From Mongoliibacter ruber (GTDB lineage Bacteria > Bacteroidota > Bacteroidia > Cytophagales > Cyclobacteriaceae): a DNA stretch of 64,000 nucleotides. The stretch lies in the NCBI RefSeq assembly GCF_003003005.1, contig NZ_PVTR01000009.1, positions 110,428-174,427 on the forward strand. The letters are read 5' to 3'. Position 1 is the stretch's first letter, and each line of letters starts with the position of its first letter. Positions 44,630-53,065 of this stretch are shown here, piece by piece. The position numbers and the translations under genes were made by a program. Under the pieces are notes generated by a model. It saw only the letters and a program-made list of their open reading frames with translations. It had not been told where the DNA came from and did no database searches.

Positions 44630-45529
44630 CTAGAAATACCCTACCTTCTTCCTTTTCTCCATAGCTGCTTCCGACCGTTTGTCGTCGATTCTTGCCCCCC
44701 TTTCAGAAATGGTGGAAGCCCTGATTTCATCCACTACTGCGTCCAAACTTGTGGCTTCGGACAATACGGCTGCTGTACAGGTCATATCACCAACGGTACG
44801 GAAACGCACCATTTTTTCTTCGACTTGTTCATGTTCTTCTCTGAAAACGTGCTCATTAGCTGTCCAGATCATCCCATCTCTGAAGAAGACTTCCCGCTTG
44901 TGTGCAAAGTAAATGGAAGGTATTTCGATATTTTCAGTTTTGATATATTCCCAAACATCCAGTTCTGTCCAGTTGGAAATAGGAAATACACGGACATTTT
45001 GCCCCTGTTCTATCTTCCCATTGAGCATGTCAAAAAGCTCTGGTCTTTGGTTTTTTTCATCCCATTGGCCAAAATCATCTCTTACCGAAAATACCCTTTC
45101 CTTGGCCCTGGCTTTTTCCTCATCTCTCCTTGCTCCGCCTATACAGGCATCGAACTTGAATTCTTCGATTGCATCCAAAAGCGTGGTGGTCTGTAAGGTG
45201 TTTCGGCTTGCATATCTACCTCGCTCCTCGGTTACTTTGCCTTCATCTATAGAATCCTGCACATTGCGGACGATCAGTTCAAGACCAAGCTCGGCCACCA
45301 ATTTGTCCCTAAAAGCTATTGTTTCGGGAAAATTGTGTCCCGTATCGATATGCAATAATGGAAACGGAATCCTTGCAGGATAAAAAGCTTTCTGAGCCAA
45401 CCTGACCAAGGTAATGGAATCCTTCCCTCCCGAAAAAAGCAGCACCGGTTTCTCAAACTGAGCCGCTACTTCCCGCAGGATATGGATGGATTCCGCTTCC
45501 TTGGGATTTGGTACTAATAGGTTTGACAT
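44630..45529 (-). CDS. cysD: Sulfate adenylyltransferase subunit 2
   Basis: The 299-residue N-type ATP pyrophosphatase has the PP-loop 'LLFSGGKDSITLVRL', 'LHIDTGHNFPETIAFRD' and the conserved 'CIGGARRDEEKARAKERVFS'. It is the catalytic ATP-sulfurylase half partnering CysN. Length is normal. The 3' end runs directly into a dispersed repeat. Confidence 0.96.
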   Translation of the reverse strand: MSNLLVPNPKEAESIHILREVAAQFEKPVLLFSGGKDSITLVRLAQKAFYPARIPFPLLHIDTGHNFPETIAFRDKLVAELGLELIVRNVQDSIDEGKVTEERGRYASRNTLQTTTLLDAIEEFKFDACIGGARRDEEKARAKERVFSVRDDFGQWDEKNQRPELFDMLNGKIEQGQNVRVFPISNWTELDVWEYIKTENIEIPSIYFAHKREVFFRDGMIWTANEHVFREEHEQVEEKMVRFRTVGDMTCTAAVLSEATSLDAVVDEIRASTISERGARIDDKRSEAAMEKRKKVGYF

Positions 45530-45635
45530 AATTATTTTTGATTTACGATTTTTGATTTTTGTCGAAAATTGCGACAGCCATCATTTTCATGTTTTATCTC
45601 ATTGCCCATTTCTTTTATACTGATTAAGGCATCAG

Positions 45636-45727
45636 TTCAACCCCTTCAGGGTTGTTATTATTCGATTAAACCTGATTCCCCGGGTTGCAACCCGGGGCTA
45701 ATCAAGGTTTAACCCCTTCGGGGTTGG
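45636..45727 (-). repeat. Three-hairpin dispersed element (copy A)
   Basis: On the plus strand it holds CAACCCCTTCAGGGTTG (45638-45654), the perfect palindrome CCCCGGGTTGCAACCCGGGG (45678-45697) and AACCCCTTCGGGGTT (45711-45725). Its reverse complement aligns along its length with 57757-57848, including the TTGATTAGCCCCG spacer. Confidence 0.85.
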
Positions 45728-45787
45728 GGCCTTGATCTGGATACTGAGTCTCTTGCAGCATATTATTAGAGCATTTCAGAGCAGTCA

Positions 45788-45829
45788 GAAGACTGCGAGC
45801 TTATGGTCCAAGACTGAAGTCTTGAACCA
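45788..45829 (+). repeat. 42-bp dispersed repeat (copy B)
   Basis: GAAGACTGCGAGCTTATGGT then CCAAGACT-GA-AGTCTTGAACCA. It has the same orientation as copy A at 44390-44431, about 1.4 kb away on the other side of cysD. Confidence 0.8.
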
Positions 45830-45837
45830 GTGTCACT

Positions 45838-45925
45838 TTTTTTCTCGCTTCTGGCTATTTGAGGATCACCCTTCACCCATTCTCACCTTTTCATCCTTCT
45901 TCCCTCATCCTTCATCCTTTCTCAC
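45838..45925 (-). repeat. Purine-rich post-stop element with AGAAGCGAG block (copy 3)
   Basis: On the minus strand after the cysH TGA comes GTGAGAAAGGATGAAGGATG then AGGGAAGAAGGATGA, and 30-40 bases further an AGAAGCGAG block, as after cysD and the M28 peptidase gene. Confidence 0.7.
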
Positions 45926-46630
45926 TCATCTCGCATGCAACCCACACTCCTTTTTCGACTCTTCCCACCACCATCTGCCGGCTCGTGGATCCTCACCGGG
46001 TTCAATGGCTCTGGTACAGGGCGCACAGCCTATGCTGATAAAGCCTTTGTCATGAAGGGGATTATATGGGATTTTATTTTGGTTGATATAGTCAAGCATC
46101 TGATCGTAAGTCCAATCCAAGAGGGGATTGAATTTGATAATCTGATTGCCTTCATCCCATTCAATTCTTTTCATGGACGACCTATTTGGACTTTGTTCTG
46201 CCCGCAGACCAGTTACCCAAATGCTGTTACCTGCAAGTGCACGCTGCAGTGGCTCCACTTTTCTGACAAAGCAACAGGCTTTTCTATTTTCTACAGATTC
46301 ATAGAATCCATTGATTCCATTCTTAGTGACTAGGGGCTCTACCGATCTTCTCTCAGGATATAACACTTCAATGCGTGTGCGGTATTTCTGCTCAGTCCTG
46401 GCGATCAGATCCAAGGTCTCCGGGAACAGTCTTCCTGTATCCAAGGAGAAAATATGGATATTGAGCTTATTGTCTGCAATCATCTGCGTGATGACCTGGT
46501 CTTCCTGACCTAGAGAAGTGGAAAATACCACTTTGCTAGGAAAAAGGTCAGACAGCATCGCAAGCCCTTCTACAGGATTGAGTGCATCGAGTTTTTCACC
46601 AAGGCTACGCAAATTCGTTTTCAGGCTCAT
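45926..46630 (-). CDS. cysH: Adenylylsulfate (APS) reductase, 4Fe-4S type
   Basis: The 234-residue enzyme reduces APS (or PAPS) to sulfite with thioredoxin. It has the four cluster cysteines as Cys119-Cys120 (KACCFVRK) and Cys202/Cys205 (GCAPCTR), which mark the assimilatory APS reductase group, and the catalytic cysteine in the C-terminal ECGLH (Cys229). The absence of a CysC kinase in the cluster agrees with APS use. Its start lies inside the 3' end of the DUF2061 gene. Confidence 0.93.
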   Translation of the reverse strand: MSLKTNLRSLGEKLDALNPVEGLAMLSDLFPSKVVFSTSLGQEDQVITQMIADNKLNIHIFSLDTGRLFPETLDLIARTEQKYRTRIEVLYPERRSVEPLVTKNGINGFYESVENRKACCFVRKVEPLQRALAGNSIWVTGLRAEQSPNRSSMKRIEWDEGNQIIKFNPLLDWTYDQMLDYINQNKIPYNPLHDKGFISIGCAPCTRAIEPGEDPRAGRWWWEESKKECGLHAR

Positions 46631-46877
46631 CTTTTTTGACTTTAGTGGCCCCTTCCCATGCCCTTTCGTGCAGGTAATACAAGGCTATTTTCGTTACTAC
46701 TTCTATGGAGCCAATGGATAGCGCCATGACCAATTGTCCTGTGACAAAAAAGGAAATCACCATGGTGTCGAGTGTCCCGACTATTCTCCAGGAAATGGAT
46801 TTCAAAAAGCTCTTGACATTACTGTCTTGCCCTTTGCTGTTTACAAACCATTTTTTGATAGGTTGATCTAGAATCAT
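46605..46877 (-). CDS. DUF2061 membrane protein
   Basis: The 90-residue protein matches DUF2061: 'SFLKSISWRIVGTLDTMVIS' and 'SIGSIEVVTKIALYYLHERAW', with two membrane helices. The family is repeatedly found with sulfate-assimilation genes, and its role is unknown. The ATG at 46877 is chosen over an in-frame TTG at 46889 because it lies at a suitable distance from the TACTTTTG promoter. Its last 26 bp overlap cysH. Confidence 0.85.
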   Translation of the reverse strand: MILDQPIKKWFVNSKGQDSNVKSFLKSISWRIVGTLDTMVISFFVTGQLVMALSIGSIEVVTKIALYYLHERAWEGATKVKKDEPENEFA

Positions 46878-46900
46878 ATACTTTTCCAATGTCAGAATAA

Positions 46901-46935
46901 CAAAAGTATATAAAACCTATAAAAAAGATAGGGTA
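46901..46935 (-). promoter_or_regulatory. Promoter and candidate Rrf2 operator of the sulfate operon
   Basis: On the minus strand a -7 box TACTTTTG (46908-46901) is preceded by an inverted repeat CCTAT-N7-ATAGG (46916-46932) in the -33 region. The position between the Rrf2 gene and the operon makes it a likely repressor site. Sequence match to known Rrf2/CymR sites was not established. Confidence 0.4.
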
Positions 46936-46950
46936 ATTAGGGAAAAAATT

Positions 46951-47367
46951 TTATTCTTTGTCCAAAATATCTGCTAAGGTTTTGTTTTCCAGCACATTGA
47001 GCATCTCATCCCTGACTTGGATCATGACCTTATTTAGTCCACATTTGACCTCATCTTTGCATTCTACGCAAGGTTCGTAGTAGTTGAGACTGACACAAGG
47101 AAGCAAAGCAATAGGGCCATCAAGTAGTCTGATGACTTTGGAAAGGGGGACGTCTTTGGGATCTTTGATCAGGTAATAGCCTCCACCTTTTCCTTTTTTG
47201 CTGCCCAGGATACCGGCTTTTTTGAGTTCTAAGAGTATGTTTTCCAAAAACTTATGTGAAATGCCATATTCTTCGGAAATATCCTGAATCAATACAGTCT
47301 TCTGATCACGGTGTTTGCCCAAATAAGTCAGGGCATGAAAAGCATACTTGGTTTTTTTGGATAGCAT
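46951..47367 (-). CDS. Rrf2-family transcriptional regulator
   Basis: The 138-residue protein has the Rrf2 winged helix ('KYAFHALTYLGKH', 'ISHKFLENILLELKKAGILGSKKGKGGGYYL') and a cysteine group Cys91, Cys100, Cys103, Cys109. Four cysteines in this region are typical of Fe-S or thiol-sensing members (IscR-like), although the spacing differs from IscR. Its gene is just upstream of the cys operon in the same direction, so it probably controls sulfate assimilation, like CymR. The effector is unknown. Confidence 0.9.
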   Translation of the reverse strand: MLSKKTKYAFHALTYLGKHRDQKTVLIQDISEEYGISHKFLENILLELKKAGILGSKKGKGGGYYLIKDPKDVPLSKVIRLLDGPIALLPCVSLNYYEPCVECKDEVKCGLNKVMIQVRDEMLNVLENKTLADILDKE

Positions 47368-47443
47368 GGTTACAAAAATAGGGGAAAAAAGTAGCCTTGC
47401 AAGTAAGCGGCTGAAAGTCGAAAAAGAAGCATTTCGGTATTGC

Positions 47444-47815
47444 CTAAAGTGTTTTTAATGATACTATAGCATGATATCGGGCTGGCAGATATTCCCTGCC
47501 ATACATTTTAAAAGACAAAGGGTTTAGTTTTGGATTTTCGATTAAGGCTTCCTGAATATCGAGACTGTGTTTTTCAACTCCAATTGCTGTAGGAAAAACC
47601 TTAAACAAGACCAGTTTCTCCTCATTTTCAATCCACCCTAATTCCAATTCTTCACAAAAGGCCATCACCTCCACCAAAGGCAATTCTTGTTTCTTTTCCA
47701 GGTCTATCACCAAATAAACCTCGGGGTAAAGTAAAGTTGATAAACTTCCATGATCTTGCTGGGCCGCTGCACGGATAGTAAAAAAGAGGAAGAATACAGT
47801 ACAGAATAATTTCAT
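47444..47815 (-). CDS. Small exported protein of unknown function
   Basis: The 123-residue protein has a signal peptide (1-18, ending ...RAAAQ) and a mature region of about 100 residues with no recognised domain. It is 76 bp upstream of the Rrf2 gene in the same direction; co-transcription is possible. Confidence 0.65.
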   Translation of the reverse strand: MKLFCTVFFLFFTIRAAAQQDHGSLSTLLYPEVYLVIDLEKKQELPLVEVMAFCEELELGWIENEEKLVLFKVFPTAIGVEKHSLDIQEALIENPKLNPLSFKMYGREYLPARYHAIVSLKTL

Positions 47816-47913
47816 GGTTATCCGTTTTTTGACAAGACGGGATTTTGGTTGAATTTGTCTTGCTTAAACTGAGATTTCTCTAATTTTAGAATTTTTTTTG
47901 AGCATAAAAAAAT

Positions 47914-47938
47914 CCTTGAATTCATGAAGAACTCAAGG
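47914..47938 (-). terminator. Terminator after the beta-propeller lipoprotein gene
   Basis: CCTTGAATTC/GAACTCAAGG (one G-U) forms a 10-bp stem, followed on the minus strand by ATTTTTTTATG. Confidence 0.8.
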
Positions 47939-47981
47939 GCTTGTTGCATATAAATGCAAAAAATTAGAATCCTTTTTTTGA

Positions 47982-49133
47982 TTACTTCACAGTCAATCCA
48001 ATCAATACCAAATTCTCATCATCAAAATACTCCATGTTTTCATCGTAGAATTTATGAATGTTTTGATTTGAATTTAAACCTTCTTCAAATTGAATTTTAT
48101 ACTCATTTAAAAATTGCCTTGAATGCATCGTAAAATAGATTTTACCCTCAGAAAATGTCCAAGGCATGTTTTTAATTACAAAACCATCCAAATCATTGTC
48201 AAACTGAGAAAATTGCTTTTCTACACCAAACTCACTGTTTAAAAATATGAAATGGCTTTTTCCGGATTCTTGTCGGAGAAATACTAAATAACCAGAACCT
48301 ATAGGAAGAAAATTGCTTAGGTCATATACTGCCGAATTTTCAACTGCATAGTCCAATTCACCTTTTATTTCACCAAACTCTTCCCTTATCCTTTTTGGAA
48401 TATTAAATTCCTTAAAATCAAATCTGTAAAGATTTCTTAGAACACCACTTGACCTATTGAATTCTGCAATTTCGTAGGTGAAAGGCAGCATAAAGTAAAT
48501 TGAATTTGAACCCTTAGGGTTTATGAATCCATTGATATGAGAAACCATTCTTTTTTGCAGCCATTGATCCATATCAACAAATTCTTCAATTTCCTTGTCC
48601 TTGACTTTTAAAATTCTTCCATTATAATCCGGATCATTGTTAAGGTAATAAAGGATGAACTCATCGCACTTAAAGAAATTTCCTCTTAGGAATTCGTTCT
48701 TTTGGGTCTCAATTAAATTCCCTTCCAAGCTGAATTTTAGCATTTTTTGGGCAAGACCATCCTTTATCCATAAATTTCCATTGCTCAATTGAAAATCGTC
48801 AATACTTCTGTATTCATTTGGACCATCCCCCACATTTTTAATAGTAGATATATTTTCACCCTTTGAGTTAAAAATTAAAATATGATTCTGAACCATGTCC
48901 TGCACAAAAATCAAAGAATCTGAAAATCTAATTGAATAGGGGCGAACCAAAGGATTTATTTCATTGGTCTTTAGTATTTTATAATCAATTGACTCAAAGA
49001 AATCAGAATATTTTCCTGTTCTACTTTCATTTAAATCCACCTCAATTAACCCGTACTCATTTGATGAATCAGTGGAACACGAATTGAAAATAAAAATTAC
49101 AAGCAAAGTCAATAAAATGTATGAAATTCTCAT
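47982..49133 (-). CDS. 6-bladed beta-propeller lipoprotein
   Basis: The 383-residue protein starts with a lipoprotein signal (FIFNSCS, Cys19) and continues with repeated propeller strands ('YSIRFSDSLIFVQDMVQNHILIFNSKGENI', 'NLWIKDGLAQKMLKFSLEGNLI'). This is the 6-bladed beta-propeller family (PF17170) common in Bacteroidota, of unknown ligand. It is monocistronic. Confidence 0.85.
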   Translation of the reverse strand: MRISYILLTLLVIFIFNSCSTDSSNEYGLIEVDLNESRTGKYSDFFESIDYKILKTNEINPLVRPYSIRFSDSLIFVQDMVQNHILIFNSKGENISTIKNVGDGPNEYRSIDDFQLSNGNLWIKDGLAQKMLKFSLEGNLIETQKNEFLRGNFFKCDEFILYYLNNDPDYNGRILKVKDKEIEEFVDMDQWLQKRMVSHINGFINPKGSNSIYFMLPFTYEIAEFNRSSGVLRNLYRFDFKEFNIPKRIREEFGEIKGELDYAVENSAVYDLSNFLPIGSGYLVFLRQESGKSHFIFLNSEFGVEKQFSQFDNDLDGFVIKNMPWTFSEGKIYFTMHSRQFLNEYKIQFEEGLNSNQNIHKFYDENMEYFDDENLVLIGLTVK

Positions 49134-49492
49134 ATTTATTTTTAATTAATGAAAAAACATCTGACTATCAAAAGCCTGAATTAAAATATTTACCGGTAAA
49201 AACTAATTCTTCTATAATTAAAAAAAATGACTTAGTTGTCAAGTTTTAAACTAAAAAACGTTTCATTACAATTGTTAAACCATTGATTTACAGGAAGAAA
49301 AATTCTAATTTGAATGGAATTTGTCTTGCGGTAAGCATTTGATTGTTAGCTAAATGAATCAAAAAGGATTGGTATTAAAAATTTGTCTATGAACGTTTAA
49401 ATATTGATAAAGAAAGGGGTGTTTTTGTATGTTTTGATTTTAACTTGAGTTTAAAGATAAAAAAATCCTCGAAAGTTTTTCTTGAATTGAAA
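49134..49492. other. Intergenic region, nothing recognised
   Basis: About 360 bp of strongly AT-rich DNA between two minus-strand lipoprotein genes. No promoter box, hairpin or short gene is supported. Confidence 0.4.
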
Positions 49493-50155
49493 CTACAACC
49501 AATGCAAAATCTTACTCCACCTGATATAGCTGCCTTTTGGACAGCGACAATCAGCAAGTAGGTATTTGCTTCCTCTTCGCGTGCCTGTTTTCATAGAACC
49601 CCATACTGTACCTGAATCGAAATAAAAAGCGGAACCGTCCTGAGTGTCCTTACTATATTCGATAGTCTGGGTAAGCAAGTCCAAAGTAAATACTCCCCTA
49701 CCTGTTTCAGTGTTTATAAGTTTCATTTCGATGGTTGAATTGGAAGTTACAGGGACTCTTGGCGTGGGATATAGTCCTTGATTTTCATCTGGAGTCAACC
49801 AATCAGAACCTTCTGAATTTTTATAGCCTTTTAATCCAACCTGCAGTATATAGTCTATACCCAGAATCTCTTTTAATTTAGCTGTTTCTCCAGGGTTTAT
49901 TTGATTGGCGATGATTTCATAGTCCCAGTCTTCCAAAAGCCCGAATTTGATATCCTTTCTTTTGGCAAATTGTTTTTCAATAATTTGATAAAGGCGTTGT
50001 TCTTCTCTGTAAGATAATTCTGGAATGTTAAAGTCCAGTAAGACCAAATCAGCATTTTGAAGACAAACACTACAATACTGCCTCGGAAAAAACTTGGTGT
50101 TTTTGCAGGAAATCAGAAAAGGAATAAAAAGAAGGAAGACATATTTTTTCATCAT
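49493..50155 (-). CDS. Putative lipoprotein of unknown function
   Basis: The 220-residue protein has a lipoprotein signal (FLISCKN, Cys17), a CxxC soon after (YCSVC), and an alpha/beta domain ('YREEQRLYQIIEKQFAKRKDIKFGLLEDW', 'LKEILGIDYILQVGLKGY', 'MKLINTETGRGVFTL'). The strand-helix order is similar to envelope proteins that assemble CsgG-like or penicillin-binding-regulator folds, but no family is certain. Confidence 0.65.
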   Translation of the reverse strand: MMKKYVFLLFIPFLISCKNTKFFPRQYCSVCLQNADLVLLDFNIPELSYREEQRLYQIIEKQFAKRKDIKFGLLEDWDYEIIANQINPGETAKLKEILGIDYILQVGLKGYKNSEGSDWLTPDENQGLYPTPRVPVTSNSTIEMKLINTETGRGVFTLDLLTQTIEYSKDTQDGSAFYFDSGTVWGSMKTGTRRGSKYLLADCRCPKGSYIRWSKILHWL

Positions 50156-50537
50156 AAAAGGGCGGAAATTCCACCTGGCTATATATTTCTAATTTGATAA
50201 AGTAGGGTTAAATGCTTTCCCAAAAAGGAAAATTTATGCCGAAAATGGAAGGAAAAGGAAGGCAAATGTAAAGGGGATTTTTAAAACATTACGAATATCT
50301 CTTTTAAATAAAAAAAATGGCAATGAAGTTATTCAAAGCTTTGGTCAAAGGCAGGATTTTAAATGTTAGTTAGCGGGATGCTTTTAGGTAATAAAAATTC
50401 CCTTGAATCTGCCGTGGCTGACTCAAAGGAATATGATTTGACCTTTAGGTTCTAAAACCTATCGGAACCAAAATGCAGAAGATCTTGATCTAATATTGTG
50501 TCTGCTTTTAATAATTTGGCAGACAGCTGAAATCACA
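50156..50537. other. Intergenic region with small hairpins
   Basis: No gene is visible. It contains imperfect hairpins, CCTTGAATC...GACTCAAAGG (about 50400-50430) and TCTGC...GCAGA (about 50505-50525), and a decayed relative of the GACCTTTnAGG palindrome (about 50440-50465). It is the upstream region of the lipoprotein gene ending at 49493. Confidence 0.4.
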
Positions 50538-50571
50538 AAACCCTCGAGGTCTTGAAGACCTCAAGGGTTTA
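50538..50571 (-). terminator. Long palindrome, terminator of htpG
   Basis: AAACCCTCGAGGTCTT and AAGACCTCAAGGGTTT pair over 16 bp with one G-U. On the minus strand it is followed by TTTTGTG. The sequence belongs to the same family as the 31-bp palindromes at 26114 and 44458. Confidence 0.75.
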
Positions 50572-50577
50572 GGGGGA

Positions 50578-52461
50578 TTAAATCAACTCCACACTTCTTT
50601 TGACAAATTCCGTCAGGTCTTTGCCTTTCAGCAATCCCTGAGAAAGCAATGCCAAATCAAAAGCTTGTTTGGCCAATTTGGTCTGATCTTCTTCTGATTC
50701 AGCTTTCAGGACTTTATCGATCACTGGGTGATTGCCATTGATCGCTACCTTGTAGTTGTCCGGCATGGCACCGTAGAAACTCATGCCTCCACCCATCTGG
50801 GCCATGTCCTTCATCCTGCGCATAAATTCATCCATGGTCACTGTCACCGGAAGCTCTTCCGGGCTAAGCCCTTCTACTGCTACTGAATACGTCTGACTGT
50901 TGATGGCCTTTTCAAAGATCTCTTTTACTTTAGTAGACTGCTCCTCAGTCAATAGATTTTCATAACTGTCTTCTTTTTGGATCAACTTGTCCACCACATC
51001 GGCATCTACCCTTTTAAGCTGTGTTTTCTCTTCTTTTGTTTCCACATGCTGGATAAAATGGCTATCAATTGGAGAATCCATCAACAACACATCGTAGTCC
51101 TTTTTATTGGCAGACTGGATAAATGAATCCTGCTTATCCGCATCAGTAGCGTAAAGGTAAATGGTATTGCCTTCCTTGTCTGTCTGTATGGCACTGACCT
51201 TCTCCTTGTATTCAGGGAAAGTGAATAGCTCCCCTTTGGTGTTTTTCAACAAAGTGAAGTCTTTGCCTTTTTCGGCAAACTTGTCTTCGCTGATCATACC
51301 ATACTTGACAAAAAGACCGATGTCATTCCATTTCTCTTCATAGACTTTTCTGTCTTTCTTGAAGAGTTCACCCAATTTATCGGCTACTTTTTTGGTGATG
51401 TAATTGTTGATTTTCTTCACATTGCCATCAGCCTGCAAGAAACTTCTGGATACGTTCAGCGGAATATCTGGAGAATCGATCACACCGTGGAGCAACATCA
51501 GGAATTCGGGCACAATATCTTTTACCTCATCGGTAATGAATACCTGACGGCTGAAAAGTTTGATCTTGTTTTTCTGGAACTCAAAATCGTTTTTCACCTT
51601 CGGGAAATAAAGTACTCCTGTTAGGTTGAAAGGATAATCTACATTCAGGTGAATCCAAAACAATGGATCCTCACTCATTGGATACAGCTCTTTATAGAAA
51701 GCGAGGTAGTCTTCATCTTTCAAATCACTTGGAGATTTGGTCCAAATAGGAGCTGTGGTATTGATAAAGTTGTCAACCTCTACAGATTTCCACTTTTTCT
51801 CACCTTTGTCATCTACGCCGTCTTCTACACTTTCTGTCTTTGTTCCAAATTTGATTGGAACAGGAAGGAATTTGCAGTATTTGTCAAGAATTCCCTGAAG
51901 CTTCCACTTGTCCAAAAATTCCTCAGAATCATCATTGATATGAAGAATGATTTCAGTTCCACGTTCTTTTCTGTCGCCTTCGCTGATTTCAAATTCTGTA
52001 CTTCCGTCACAGGTCCATCTTGCCGGCTGAGCACCTTCCTGGTAAGAAAGGGTATTGATTTCTACTGTTTTAGCCACCATAAAGGCTGAATAGAAACCTA
52101 AACCGAACTTACCGATGATTTCATTCGCATCTTTGGCGTCTTTGAATTTCTCTACAAATTCTGTAGCACCGGAGAAAGCAATCTGATTGATGTATTTTTT
52201 GATTTCCTCGGCAGTCATACCCAAACCTCTGTCGGAAATGGTAAGGGTCTTTTTGTCCTTGTCAAAGGCTACCTCGATGGTAGTGTCTCCAAGCTCACCG
52301 GTGTACTGACCTAATGTAGCCAGCCTTTTGATTTTTTGTGTGGCATCCACGGCATTGGAAACCAATTCGCGGAGAAAAATCTCATGATCTGAATACAAAA
52401 ACTTCTTGATGATCGGGAAAATATTCTCGGTATGTATCGAGATGGTACCTTTTTCCTGCAT
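50578..52461 (-). CDS. htpG: Molecular chaperone HtpG (Hsp90)
   Basis: The 627-residue chaperone has the GHKL ATP site 'FLRELVSNAVDATQKIKRLA', 'ISDRGLGMTAEEIKKYI', 'GKFGLGFYSAFMVAKTV' and the middle domain motif 'FLMLLHGVIDSPDIPLNVSRSFLQAD'. The full three-domain layout is present. It is cytosolic and monocistronic, with a putative regulatory inverted repeat upstream. Confidence 0.98.
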   Translation of the reverse strand: MQEKGTISIHTENIFPIIKKFLYSDHEIFLRELVSNAVDATQKIKRLATLGQYTGELGDTTIEVAFDKDKKTLTISDRGLGMTAEEIKKYINQIAFSGATEFVEKFKDAKDANEIIGKFGLGFYSAFMVAKTVEINTLSYQEGAQPARWTCDGSTEFEISEGDRKERGTEIILHINDDSEEFLDKWKLQGILDKYCKFLPVPIKFGTKTESVEDGVDDKGEKKWKSVEVDNFINTTAPIWTKSPSDLKDEDYLAFYKELYPMSEDPLFWIHLNVDYPFNLTGVLYFPKVKNDFEFQKNKIKLFSRQVFITDEVKDIVPEFLMLLHGVIDSPDIPLNVSRSFLQADGNVKKINNYITKKVADKLGELFKKDRKVYEEKWNDIGLFVKYGMISEDKFAEKGKDFTLLKNTKGELFTFPEYKEKVSAIQTDKEGNTIYLYATDADKQDSFIQSANKKDYDVLLMDSPIDSHFIQHVETKEEKTQLKRVDADVVDKLIQKEDSYENLLTEEQSTKVKEIFEKAINSQTYSVAVEGLSPEELPVTVTMDEFMRRMKDMAQMGGGMSFYGAMPDNYKVAINGNHPVIDKVLKAESEEDQTKLAKQAFDLALLSQGLLKGKDLTEFVKRSVELI

Positions 52462-52524
52462 AGCTATATAGAATTTTAATTATTGATAAACATTTTGACA
52501 ATACAGCCTTATCAATGCCTGTTC

Positions 52525-52551
52525 CAAAGGGTAAAAAATGTCAATTTGGCA
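52525..52551 (-). promoter_or_regulatory. Candidate htpG promoter with TGCCA-AAT-TGACA inverted repeat
   Basis: On the minus strand, TGCCAAATTGACA (52551-52539) is a near-perfect 5-3-5 inverted repeat 5 bp before TACCCTTTG (52533-52525), a -7-like box with one extra base. It lies 64 bp before the htpG ATG. The repeat could bind a stress regulator; this is inference. Confidence 0.4.
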
Positions 52552-53065
52552 GTTTTTATAATATCTGTCTTACCGAAGAAAGATAGTCTTAACCGCACAT
52601 ACTTTGGAAGCTATTATTTGATCATAACGATACATTATTAAATCCAACAAAAATGGAAAATGAGAGAGTAAAATAAGTCAAACAAACGTGAGAAAAATTG
52701 ACTGCGAAAAAAGGATAATTGAAATGATATTCCACAATAAAATTGGTCAATTTCTCTTGATTCTGTTCTTCGGCGATAAGCTCGCCTATTTTTTATCATC
52801 GTTTTTCAAATTTTAAATTGAATAAAATCATCAGAATCGACCCCAAACCAAAATAGATGTAACAACCATATGAAATTCAATAACATACTTGATTTTCAAT
52901 ACACTAAACTTATCGAAATATTACATTTTGGGCATGTTATAACTACTGATAGCCAATCGATTTTTATTGATTGACCATTCCAAAAAATAGCTGCATCAAA
53001 GAAGAATTTTTATTCGAGTGCCAACAAGTTAAAACCTTTGCCGCCCCATTATAAAACGCTAAAAA
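52552..53065. other. Divergent intergenic region
   Basis: About 510 bp between htpG and the CheB/CheR kinase gene. It has one small hairpin GGCGA-TAAGC-TCGCC (about 52773-52787) followed by TATTTTTTAT, and an AACCTTTG box (53033-53040) that may be the kinase gene's imperfect -7 element. No gene is seen. Confidence 0.4.

Noticed and set aside
44498-45196. Plus-strand open frame of 232 codons opposite cysD
   Set aside because: It is antisense to a complete, motif-rich cysD and runs through repeat DNA; no domain is recognisable.
45678-45697. Attachment site for an integrase
   Set aside because: The perfect palindrome is part of a dispersed three-hairpin element and no integrase gene or flanking duplication is seen.
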